A stretch of 64,000 nt of DNA from Dipteris shenzhenensis (Eukaryota; Polypodiophyta; Polypodiopsida; Gleicheniales), in NCBI GenBank assembly GCA_047967505.1, contig CM106539.1; one strand, written 5' to 3'. The notes beneath the pieces were generated by a model, which searched no databases, was not told the origin of the DNA, and saw only the letters and a list, made by a program, of their open reading frames with translations. The first letter of the stretch is position 1. Each line of letters starts with the position of its first letter. Below are positions 20,469-29,936 of this stretch, piece after piece. A program made the translations under genes and the position numbers.

Positions 20469-22474
20469 TGATAGGACAAAATCTGTATCAAGTTTTTTAG
20501 CACTGTATATAGCTATGGGTAGGCACATAGTTGTACACATCTAGGGTAGGTGTGGGCTTTTGGCATTTGTGGACTTTTCTTTCACAAGCATGATGGACTG
20601 ATGTATACTTTTTTGAGATAATAAAGTATGTTTTGCAGGGACTTCATGGGAAATGATGAAATGCAATGTGGTTGTACCAGACCTCCAGAGCAAGGGTGTC
20701 CAGTGTGTGGTCAAGTGAAATGTTTTTGGGGTCATGAAAATCAAGTCATGAAGGGTTATTTTATTTTATTTTCCTGGGTCAATGTGCACTTGCATGTTAC
20801 AGGAATTTGATATGTTATGGTGTCCATGTCAAAGGGCTTTTCATGTATGTGTACGGGGTTGCATGCAAGCTTTAATGTGCATGCTAACGTGTGTGGGAAT
20901 TGTGTGACTAAAGGTCCAAAATGTGCATTTAATGTGATTTGAGGGAAATGTCTTGAGAGTGGTAAAATATCATTGATGAGGTGGCAGATTAGGCTGAGGT
21001 GGCTAGACTAATTGGGAAGACATCCTGCTCATGCAAAGGTGGCTATGTGATGGATGAAGGGATGCTTCTCGATGACGAGCTGGCATGCTATGTGAAAGGA
21101 GGCTACTATATCAAACGAGTTGGCATGCTACGTGAAAGGAGGCTACTATATGATACGAGCTGGAGAGCTCTAGAAGGAGCACGTGTTGCATCTATGTGGA
21201 TGAGGAGGAGCTCAGAAGAGCTGGAGGAGGTTGAAGGCCAGAGGTGCTGCTGCTTGTGTGGAGGATTCGCGACGAAGGGAGGCTATGAAGCAGCCGGGGA
21301 AGCTCAGACGACGGATGTAGGAGCTTCTGAGAGCAGAAGGGCTACGAGATATGGGAGAGGCTGGAGTGCGATAAGGAGCAGACGGGGAACGATCAGGAAG
21401 GTTGGAGAGGCTCGCAGTTCTTGATGGGAGGTCGTGCGTGAGCGGAAGGCTGAACAACCATCACATGAAGGCCAATGTACGTGACGGGTTGTGAATTTTC
21501 GACTATAGTAGCTTGGGATGTATGGGCTCCAGGTGCTCCGTAATCTCTGTGGCATGGTTGGCGCTTACTGAAGTCCTCTAGGAGTCTTGGCTGTGTATTG
21601 ATGGTGCGGGCTGAGAAGAGCATTCTGGGCGATAGATGAACATGAAGCATCGTGGGTTTCTTGGCTGTGAGAAGCATAGCTATCATGGAGGTTTTGGGCA
21701 GAATATCTTGAGTGATGGAAATCATACAATAGGGGAAATAGAAGAGGCTGAGGCTATTGCTTGAGATGTCTTCCGTGTAGGCTTGTAGGTGGCTAGCTAT
21801 GAGCTATTGCTTAGTAAAAGCTTGAGGCATAGCCGTGGTATCAGTTCTGCTGACTGGGGGACTGTTGGCGACATGAAGCTATGAGTGTGGAGTACTCTAT
21901 GAGCAAGAGAAAGATACAGACGCTGGATGTAGTTGCGTAAGAGCAGAGATGATTGATGCGATCTGCTAGCCAGTCCCTTTCACTCTTTGGTTGTTGACTG
22001 CGGCTTTGGGGAGAGTTATGGAATGCTGGAGCTCGGTGTCTGAGAAGGAGATGTTGTGGAGCAGTTATGATCACGTCAAGAGTTACGAGGTGTTGCTCTT
22101 GATGGAGGCTTACGAGTCTTGGCTGTGGGATCTTGATTGTGGGTTGATGTCTTGAAAAGTCCCAAAGATAACCTTCATGTGGGCTGTGGGTTCGTAGTAT
22201 TCTGAGGCTGACTGTTCTCTGAGTTGTTGAGGAAAGTTCAGTTCTAAAGTCTAGTTGTTTCGGGTTGTGTAGTCCTTTGGTTCTCTCTGAGTCTGTGTGA
22301 TCTATGTTCAGTCAGTTTTTATGGGGGTTTGTCTTGGCGCCTATTACTAAGACACATACTATGGAATCTAGTTCATAAGCTCATCATGTACGAGCCCACA
22401 TTGCAGCTGATCCTTATGAAGTCTCAGCTATCTAACATGGTGAAGTACATAATTCATGGTTGTCTTTCTTACCA
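20469..22474 (+). repeat. Gyp2 3' LTR (2006 bp)
   Basis: Mate of 12991-14971. It differs by scattered substitutions, small indels and a 40-bp tandem duplication (21081-21120 and 21121-21160, both starting TGGCATGCTA) that is single in the 5' LTR. Confidence 0.9.
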
Positions 22475-22532
22475 CTGTCTCCCCCCTCTTCCTTCTACCG
22501 CAGCGTTTTTTGGAGTGGAAGGAGCCCCAAAA

Positions 22533-23281
22533 ATGTCAGAGTCAACCTCCTCACCTCGATTGGCGATGGATATTCTGTCAGCCAATCCTACTCCACCTCC
22601 ACCGGCCAGGAAAACTATTACTTTTTCTAAAGACGAGTTACAGCAGCTCAAGAAGGACGTAGAGATTGAATGCTCTACCACGTTGCTAGCACGCATCTTC
22701 GGGTCTCACCCTTCCAGATCCCAAGCCAGAGACTGGATGCTTGCGGTTCTCCCCCCAGACCTCACTCCACGATTGTTAGATGTTCGTCTTCTAGAATGAG
22801 GTTTTTTCCAGGTTGTTTTTGACACTCCAGAGGCTACGAGCACTGTGCTCAAAGCTGAGTTTTTACACCTAGGACACAGGAGATCTTCTTTGATGCCTTT
22901 GATATTGGTTTCGACCCAGTGGAGGCATCTTTTCACTCTTCATTAGATTACCCGGGCTTCCCCAGGTTTACCATCGACTTCTTCTATTATTGAGGAGCAT
23001 TTCGGCGCGGTTGCTGAGATCCCACCCCTCCCTGGGTTGCCATTGACTGTAGCAGAGGCAACCAAGGATGATGGGTACCTAGTGTTAGGGTCCTCTATAA
23101 GGATCCTAACCTCACGATGGACCATGTTATGATCCAGTGCCCGGATGGTTCCTTTTTTCGCCGAAGAGTAGAGATTACAGGCAGGCAGGACTAGTGCATG
23201 ATATGTAGGACCATTGGACACTTTGCCAGGGATTGCCCCAGGAAGAAGAAAAGGCCCAAGAAGCCCTCTAGTACAGCTACC
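22533..23281 (+). pseudogene. LINE-A2 ORF1, N-terminal part
   Basis: Starts at ATG 22533 (MSESTSSPRLAMDILSANP). The region TFSKDELQQLKKDVEIECST then FGSHPSRSQARDWMLAVLPPDL resembles the N-terminus of plant LINE ORF1 (DUF4283-like). A TGA at 22798 is in frame. A CCHC knuckle CMICRTIGHFARDC lies at about 23196-23238, followed by a Lys-rich stretch. ORF1 would coat LINE RNA. TRG1 is inserted just after the Lys-rich stretch. Confidence 0.75.
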
Positions 23282-23569
23282 TGTTGGAATACTGAAAGGA
23301 AAGAGTAGAGTGGACACAAACTCAGAATACTTGCTTATGGAATGAAGAAAAGTGAGGTCCTTAAGTAGGCACCTCATACAAGCTCACTGACATCACTGAT
23401 GACCTCAGAGCTCCACAATCATCTCCTCAATCTGCTCCTAGATTCTCTCAATCATCCTATGTGGCTCTCCACCACCTAACTGTGCTTGTGGGCACCTAAC
23501 TGTGCCTCTAGCACTCACACATAGAAACATAAGGTGTGCCTGAGGCATACACCTTGAGATATCCCAACA
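23282..23569 (-). repeat. TRG1 3' LTR
   Basis: 288 bp, mate of 25635-25922, preceded (on minus) by the C-rich complement of the polypurine tract at 23570-23582. The two LTRs look nearly the same by eye. Confidence 0.9.
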
Positions 23570-23872
23570 AACCCCCCCTCAAGGAAATGCCTCAGGCTAT
23601 GTCAAGGATACATCTAGTCTCATAGTTTCTCATGCCATCTCATGGTGGTCAAGGATAAATCTATGGCTAGGTTCTCATGCTAGCAAGGGTTTCCTTGGGT
23701 GTAAGGTAAACAAAAAAGGGATACAAAAAGACCTTCCAATGGTTATCTCCCCTGCATGTACATGCACACAATGTCTGCAAGAGATACCATGGAGCAAAAC
23801 ATACACATGGCCTACATCATAAGGTGACCAGAGGTGTTTACAAAACACACAAAACACAATCGTTTATTTCAT

Positions 23873-24778
23873 TCATTTTGGAGGACTATCCAGGCTGAGT
23901 ACCTTGACATAAAAAGAGAGATCTGGAGCATACATAGAGATGTGTTTAAAATGCATAATCTTCAAAGGATGCCTCATCTTGTGGAGGCTCATTAACTGTA
24001 AGTAGATTTGCATTTTCTGTCTTTGCTTTTTGGCTCTGCAAAACTTCTCATTATGGTTGTTCTTGCCACAGTGCTTGCATGGATTAACTTTGAAGCAGTC
24101 CTTTGAAAGGTGATTTGTCTTTCCACAGTGATTGCAAGGAGTATACTTGCCCTTCTTGAATTTCATAACATAAGCAGTGTCATTGCCTTTCCTTAGCTCC
24201 ATATGCCTTTCTTCTTCTTGGAGAGCAGAGATAATGCCTTCAAGGTTAGGATTGGGAAGATTCTTCAAAGTGCTAACAATGTGATCAAAACCTTCAGGCA
24301 TACTCTTAAGTAACACTGCCATAGCATCATCAGGGGTGATAGGAGAGTTGATAGAAGCTAATTGAGTCATAAGACTCCACATATAGTTGACATGAGCTGC
24401 TAAAGTAGTATCACTTGCCATCTTTAATTCAAAGAAAGAGATTTTAAGTGATAGTTTAGAGATGTGAGAGCTTGCACCAAAAATCATGTCTAGCTTCTGC
24501 CAAGCTTCCGAAGGAGACTCCAAGTCAGAGATATGGTGTATATAATCATCACCTAGAGCAAGAGCAATTATACCATATGCTTTTTCTTCTCTTGCTGGAT
24601 CCCTTGCCGGTCGTGTCGGAGTTGAGGATTGTCCAGCATTGGAGGCCGTAGAAGAAGTGGTAGGAGTCGGTTTGACAAGTCCCCATAAGTTCTCCCTCAT
24701 CAATGCAAATTTCACCTTCATTTGCCATGTATGGAAGCCCTTTCCATTGAACTTCTCAAGATTAAATATGGTAGCCAT
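23873..24778 (-). CDS. gag: TRG1 Gag protein
   Basis: I chose ATG 24778 (MATIFNLEKFNGKGF) because the frame is conserved in TRG2 only from there; an upstream ATG at 24916 is not conserved. The N-terminal two thirds is a copia-type Gag (UBN2-like): FNGKGFHTWQMKVKFALMRE, WQKLDMIFGASS, VNYMWSLMTQLASI, LLKSMPEGFDHIVSTL. Two CCHC knuckles follow, CNHCGKTNHLSKDC and CKHCGKNNHNEKFC. After the second knuckle a frameshift relative to TRG2 gives an unrelated tail. It would form particles and bind the element's RNA. No protease is fused to it. Confidence 0.85.
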   Translation of the reverse strand: MATIFNLEKFNGKGFHTWQMKVKFALMRENLWGLVKPTPTTSSTASNAGQSSTPTRPARDPAREEKAYGIIALALGDDYIHHISDLESPSEAWQKLDMIFGASSHISKLSLKISFFELKMASDTTLAAHVNYMWSLMTQLASINSPITPDDAMAVLLKSMPEGFDHIVSTLKNLPNPNLEGIISALQEEERHMELRKGNDTAYVMKFKKGKYTPCNHCGKTNHLSKDCFKVNPCKHCGKNNHNEKFCRAKKQRQKMQIYLQLMSLHKMRHPLKIMHFKHISMYAPDLSFYVKVLSLDSPPK

Positions 24779-24916
24779 GAGAGGGTCTAACCCAGATATT
24801 GGGCAGTGTCTATCTCTCTTACAAGGCAAAAATAACTGAAAGACTTCCAAAATATGAGCACTTGATGTAGCAAATAGTAGTGACCAGATTTCAAACAATG
24901 ATGCTTCTTCTTCCAT

Positions 24917-25622
24917 GCTTCATAGAAGTGGGTGAAATAAACACTTTCCAATCAAAACCAGGTCTAGCAAGTCAAAACAAAACTGAAGCAAAACTTGTAC
25001 TGAAGTTGTTGAAAACTTCAAAAGACCAGAAATGCTAGAGTAGCATTTTATGTAGCATCATTTTCAAAAGCTTATCAAAACTGTCAAAACTAGAGAGCTG
25101 AACTTGGAGGGCTTATAGCTCACTCTTCAAAGAAAAAGAAAGGGGGCTTTTTGAGGCAAAAGAAAGCTGGTATACCACAGTAGATCCTCTAGGAAGAAGA
25201 GGCGAAAAAACGCGTCAGGTCGCCTTCTCCTTCTTCAACAAAGTCGACTGGTTTTTCTCTGTTTTCTCCTTCAATATGCAGCCATTGCTGCTCAGATTTC
25301 AGCACAAGGTAGCTCTAGGTATGGACCAGCCCCCCCTGAAAGGAATTAGAGAAAGATCAAGTGTGCTGGGAGAAAACGCAGAAGAGACAGTCGACGACCT
25401 TCGTGTAATGGCGACAAGCAGAAGCAAAGATTCGTCAATTCCTTGCCGCCAGAAGTTCACCCCAACAAGGTGGATCTCCAGCTGGAAGGGCATGGGAAAT
25501 GGCTGAGAATCGGAGGAGAACAGGCTTAAGCAAATTTTTGGAAGAAGAGGGAGAGATGGTGAAGAAGAAGAAGAGGAAGAAGATGATGAGGTGGCAAAAA
25601 TGGGCTCAAGGAGGATCAAATG
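24917..25622 (-). other. TRG1 leader
   Basis: Between primer site and gag. It has a CT-rich start on minus (CATCTTCTTCCTCTTCTTC). It differs from the TRG2 leader in the middle but matches again near GAGTGAGCTATAAGCCCTCC. It should hold packaging and dimerisation signals. Confidence 0.5.
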
Positions 25623-25634
25623 GCTCTGATACCA

Positions 25635-25922
25635 TGTTGGAATACTGAAAGGAAAGAGTAGAGTGGACACAAACTCAGAATACTTGCTTATGGAATGAAG
25701 AAAAGTGAGGTCCTTAAGTAGGCACCTCATACAAGCTCACTGACATCACTGATGACCTCAGAGCTCCACAATCATCTCCTCAATCTGCTCCTAGATTCTC
25801 TCAATCATCCTATGTGGCTCTCCACCAACTAACTATGCTTGTGGGCACCTAACTGTGCCTCTAGCACTCACACATAGAAACATAAGGTGTGCCTGAGGCA
25901 TACACCTTGAGATATCCCAACA
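25635..25922 (-). repeat. TRG1 5' LTR
   Basis: 288 bp. On minus it is followed by ATGGTATCAGAGCCA, which pairs with the 3' end of initiator methionine tRNA. Confidence 0.9.
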
Positions 25923-26180
25923 CTACCGCCCCACGGCCTCGATAGGGGGGTGGTACAGGTCCAGCACCTGCTCATCAGCCTCGATAGGGGGTAGTACAGG
26001 TCCAGCACCTACTCCTCGACATCTGCATGTTGGTTCTCCTCATGATGGGGGTGGTACAGGTCCAGCACCTGCTCCTCGGCCTCGACAGGGGGTGGTACAA
26101 GTCCAGCACCTGCTCCTCGACCTCCACATGGCGGTCCTCTTTAGGATGGTGGTCTAGCTCCTACTTGCTAGAGTGCTCCT
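25923..26180 (+). pseudogene. LINE-A2 ORF1 tail with minisatellite
   Basis: The ORF1 continuation after TRG1 is a degenerate repeat with four copies of GTACARGTCCAGCACCT at 25953, 25994, 26054 and 26096. Most repeats include GCTCCTCG and GATAGGGGG-like parts. In the ORF1 frame it gives GGGTGPAPA-type residues. Stops are present. Such Pro/Gly linkers join the zinc knuckle to the end of ORF1. Confidence 0.6.
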
Positions 26181-29100
26181 CCACTGGGGGCTCCTTTGAT
26201 ACTGTTAACCTGTATGCCTCCAACCAACATTAGAGGGAAACGTGTCATTATGTGGAAGGATTTGCTCTCTTGGGCCCCCATTGCGGATTCATGGGTGATT
26301 GGAGGTGACTTTAACATGGTTGAGTTACCGTCAGACAAAAAAGGGGGTAGAGAAGGAGTTCTTCACTCTTTGGAGAGAGCAGCTTGGGATGCCTTTCTTT
26401 TCCACTACTATGGCAGACACACTTAGTTGGATGATGCCTTTCTTATTCAGCCACAGTCCCTCCTGTTCTCTTGGTCGAACAGGAGGCAGCAGATGCCTAT
26501 TCATGCACGCATTGACAGATTCTATGTAGATGATTGGGCACTAGAAAGAGGTGGATCGGTATGCATTACTGCTGGGGTTTCCACTTCAGACCACTTTCCT
26601 GTTGTGCTAGCTATCTCAGAGCCTCACTTGAGAGGCCAGTCTACCAGCATCAGGATTCCAGATGCCTTGTACACAGAGGAGGACCTTACAGAGGCAGCCC
26701 TGCAGATATGGGTATCTCATGTCCAGGGTGGGCAGCCATTTCCATCACATGTAGCTGCTGCCCTTTCTGGTATTAGTGACTTCTACCTCTCAGTTGCTTG
26801 TACCAGGAGACGAGATATTCTCAGACGTGAGATTGGTGTTCACCAGCAGTTGGCAGCTTTGCAGAGGGAAGAGCAAAAACGGCCTTCAAATGCTTGGATT
26901 CAAGAGCGCCTTGCTACAGCAAGGGCTCATCAGCAAATATTGCTTGATCAGAGAGCAGAGTATGCCTTTCATGCACGGGAGTCCTTCTGAATTCAGATGG
27001 GTCACAGAGTCAATAAACACTTTTTCTCTACTCTTGGCCCTAGACATAGTAGAGAGAGTGTATCCCAACTTATTGACTCACATGGAGTTTTACAGAGAGA
27101 TCCAGATGATGTCATGTGCATAGCTTCAGATTTTTATGCCACCCTTCTTACTGTTGATCTTGAGACATGGGATAGAGAGGATGCTAGACCGGTTATTTGG
27201 TAGAGCATCCCTTTGTTGGTAAAACTGGATATGCATGTTTTGCTTGATGCACCTTTCACCAACACAGAGTTCAGGACTGATTGCAGCCCCTTCTCCCAGA
27301 TCTTATTCATGATACTCAGATGGGATTTGTGCATGGAAGAAGCATTTCTTATAACATTTTCTCTTTCTGGGAAGCTTCAGAGTGGGCCATGCAGAGCCGC
27401 CAGAATCTACCCATTCTACTTTTGGATTTTGAGAAAGCTTATGACAGAGTAGATTCGGGTTTTTTGGAGCGCACCCTTCTACGTTTTGGCTTTACTGATG
27501 CTTGGATCAGAGGTGTTTCCTCTTTGTACAGATCAGCAGGTACTTATTGGTGGGGTAAGGGGTGAGAGATTTCAGATTTCCAGATCAGTCCGTCAGGGAT
27601 GCCCCCTTGCTCCTTTTCTTTTTTTGTTCGTGGCCGAAGCTATGAGTATTTATGTTAGATCTCAAGCTGACATATTTGGCCTGAGACTTCCCATCAGAAG
27701 GGAAGATGAGCTACTTGATATTGAGTTGGCAGATGACACAGCAGTGTACTTGGATGCCACTCCACAGACGCTCACTTCTTTCAGGATAGCATTGGATTTA
27801 TTTTGCTTGGTGGCAGGGGTGCAGATAAATTGGCATAAATCCAATGGCTTTTGGATAAGTGATGAGGACACTCTAATTTTGGGGCTTGACATAGGATTCA
27901 CTTGCGCTCAAAGGGGTGTGCCTATTAAGTATTTGGGCTGCCAGGTTGGTTTGGATATTTCTTCCACGCAGCAGTTTGCTCTCATCTTGGAGAGCATCAG
28001 GAGGAAGCTCCTTTTTTGGAGCTCAGCCAAGATGGATCTTGCCTCTAAAGTTGTGGTGGTCAACCAGGTCCTCTTGGCCACCGCCTAGTTTGTTTGTTCA
28101 TGCTAGTTCCATTCTAGGGACTGCATCACTCAGCTCAGGAGACCGATCAAAAATTTTCTTTGGAGTGGGCTTGATGGCACAGTAGATGCCTGGCTGGGGA
28201 GACCCTCATCCTCTCTAGATAGGAAGGTTGTCTCAATGTTATTGATCCAGATTTACAATGCAGAGCTTTACTATGCAAGATGGTGGTGCGAGGACTTATG
28301 CCAGGGCAGGAACTGTGGAAGGCCTTTCTTATTAGCAGCATACAAAGGCTTCAAGAGGAGACTGGATGAGCAATATTAGGTGGATCTTCACCACAACACA
28401 CCTCAGATCACCTTCGTCCCCTCTCATGGTTGCCATTTTGAAAGCATGGGCCAGTTTCAGGAGCACTCTTCGGAGGATTCCTCCTTCCTCTCGTGAAGAG
28501 ATTGATAGGCAACCGATCATGTGGAATGGCAGTATTTTAGATGATCATGGCAGACCACTTGGGACCTCACTCTACATGCAGTGGTCCAGGTGGGAGAGGG
28601 GACCTGCATCATCCTTGGGATCTTGGAAAGCTTTCCGTAGGCTTCCAGAGGAGACCAAATCTCAGTTGGTAGGACATCTCAAAGGGAGTGCAGAGAGGAT
28701 CTTGCAGATTGAGGCAGCCCTTCCAGAGGATTGGGTAGACACAGATGATATGCTACTCACTTGCTCCATTTGGGCAGGTACTTTTATGAGAGGCGGTGTT
28801 CCGCTTTAGGTTTTAGCCTTTTGAGATGCACATGAGGATGCTTTAGTTTTTAGTGTGCAGGATGGTGGCAGATTGCTCAGGTCCACGGAGGACATCTTGC
28901 TTGAGTCCGCTTTTCAGCCTATCAGGGTTGTAGGTCTTTTGGTGCAGGGATCAGTTTCAAAGTGGTGCCTCGATCCAGACCCCTGGCTACTCTCCACCGG
29001 ATCTTGGAGGCTTTGGCTCTATGGGGGAGTTCCCATTAGATATTTGCAAAGGGACCTTGGAGAGTGGGAGTGGATTGACACAGGGCATCGAGAAAAGAGC

Positions 29101-29470
29101 ATCCCCTTCTTTTGTTACACGGTCATGAATGCCAGGAGATTTCAGCTCAATAGTAGAGGTTGGAGACTTTCCAGAGTTCCTCATTAGGAGACATTTGATA
29201 TTACTGCGGATCTGTAGAGGTGCTTCTGGAGGAGACTCTGGGAATCCCACAAGAATAGAAAGGTCACTCTCTTCTTTTGGCTTTCTATCCATGGTGGGAT
29301 TACAGTGAACCTTTGGAGATCCAGGTTCAGATGGGGGTAGCCAGGATTTTTAGTCACTTTGCCCACTCCCCATTCTTTATGATATGGGGCTCAGTGGCTT
29401 GGCTTTCTCTTACAGGGCCTCATGTATTCTATGAGAGACTTGACTCCTCTCGGGCCATTTTGATTCGACA
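26180..29470 (+). pseudogene. LINE-A2 ORF2: endonuclease, reverse transcriptase, zf-RVT
   Basis: Endonuclease begins mid-domain (NLYASNQH, then DSWVIGGDFNMVELPS at about 26285, IDRFYVDDWALERGG, STSDHFPVVLA), so its first ~90 residues are lost. RT starts near 27210, but fingers are deleted between FTNTEFRT and LPDLIHDTQMGFVHGRS. Palm motifs are LLLDFEKAYDRVDS, SVRQGCPLAPFLFLFVAEA and ELADDTAVYLDA (ADD active site, about 27725). C-terminal pieces (28366-29187) include WKAFRRLPEETKS and LPEDWVDTDD. The zf-RVT is cut short near 29340. At least six breaks; it encodes no working enzyme. Confidence 0.85.
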
Positions 29471-29936
29471 TCATTAGATTGAGTCCTGTTCGTTAGATGT
29501 GGTACCACACCTTTCTTTTACAGCTGTACATGCCTCTGTGGATACTTCTTGGGAGATTCTAGCAAGCATAGCATCCTAGCATATTTGGAGAGCCAAATGC
29601 ACAAAGGCTTTGAAGGGTACTCAGGTTCATCCCTCGCACTAGCATCTGGACAGCCGTACATACTTTGATGGCCGTATGGATGACTATGCAAGGAGACTCC
29701 CGTGCAACCTCAGCTAGGAGGGCTTCTTTCTTCAGGGAACGGAAGGATTCTCCTTTCTTCTCTGAGACTCCTATAGGGTTGAGGTGGCACTTTCAGCCTC
29801 AGCCTTGGTTGTTTTCCACATCACTTTGAGGGGGGTTTTATTTATCCTCATGATTTCATGATGTATTCTACTTTGAGCTTGCTCTCGCAGGTTTTTTCTC
29901 TTACTTAATAGAAGTCTCTTTCTTGGAAAAAAAAAA
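29471..29936 (+). other. LINE-A2 3'UTR and poly(A) tail
   Basis: The 3'UTR ends CTTAATAGAAGTCTCTTTC then TTGGAAAAAAAAAA (29927-29936). Its complement begins LINE-A1's 3' part and LINE-A3, so the three share a family. The A tail abuts the downstream TSD copy. Confidence 0.85.

Larger units (their letters stand above)
12991..22474 (+). mobile_element. Gyp2, Tat-like Ty3-gypsy retrotransposon
   Basis: Complete structure of 9.48 kb: 5' LTR 12991-14971, primer site from 14979, gag, PR, RT, RNase H, a second RNase H, IN, purine-rich tract, 3' LTR 20469-22474. The second, separate RNase H between the RT-linked one and integrase is the hallmark of the Tat lineage. Many stops and frame changes make it inactive. 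I saw no perfect TSD (flanks TCCGT and CTGTC), yet the right flank resumes LINE-A2 just before ORF1, so it sits in that LINE. The LTRs differ by substitutions and indels, so it is older than Cop1 or Cop2. Confidence 0.9.
23282..25922 (-). mobile_element. TRG1, gag-only copia-type element (TR-GAG)
   Basis: LTRs of 288 bp at 23282-23569 and 25635-25922 (minus: TGTTGGGATATC...TATTCCAACA). A perfect TSD CTACC flanks it (23277-23281 and 25923-25927). On minus the 5' LTR is followed by the primer site TGGTATCAGAGC (25634-25623), then an 850-bp leader, one gag gene, and the purine tract TTGAGGGGGGG before the 3' LTR. No protease, RT, RNase H or integrase motif lies between the LTRs. With TRG2 it defines a family of gag-only elements, known in plants as TR-GAG. 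Confidence 0.9.
12199..29936 (+). mobile_element. LINE-A2, near full-length LINE carrying two insertions
   Basis: A plus-strand LINE inserted in LINE-A1. It has a polypyrimidine 5'UTR (12225-12990), ORF1 (from 22533), ORF2 (to about 29470), a 3'UTR and a poly(A) tail (29927-29936). It is bounded by AAAGATG(C/G)TGAAA, a 13-bp TSD with one mismatch. Gyp2 interrupts the 5'UTR and TRG1 interrupts ORF1. Without them the LINE is roughly 5.6 kb. ORF2 has lost part of the endonuclease and about 240 bp of the RT fingers, and has several stops, so it is inactive. Confidence 0.88.

Noticed and set aside
12986-22479. Target duplication for Gyp2
   Set aside because: Flanks TCCGT and CTGTC do not match; only a shifted CCGT/CTGT resemblance, too weak to claim.
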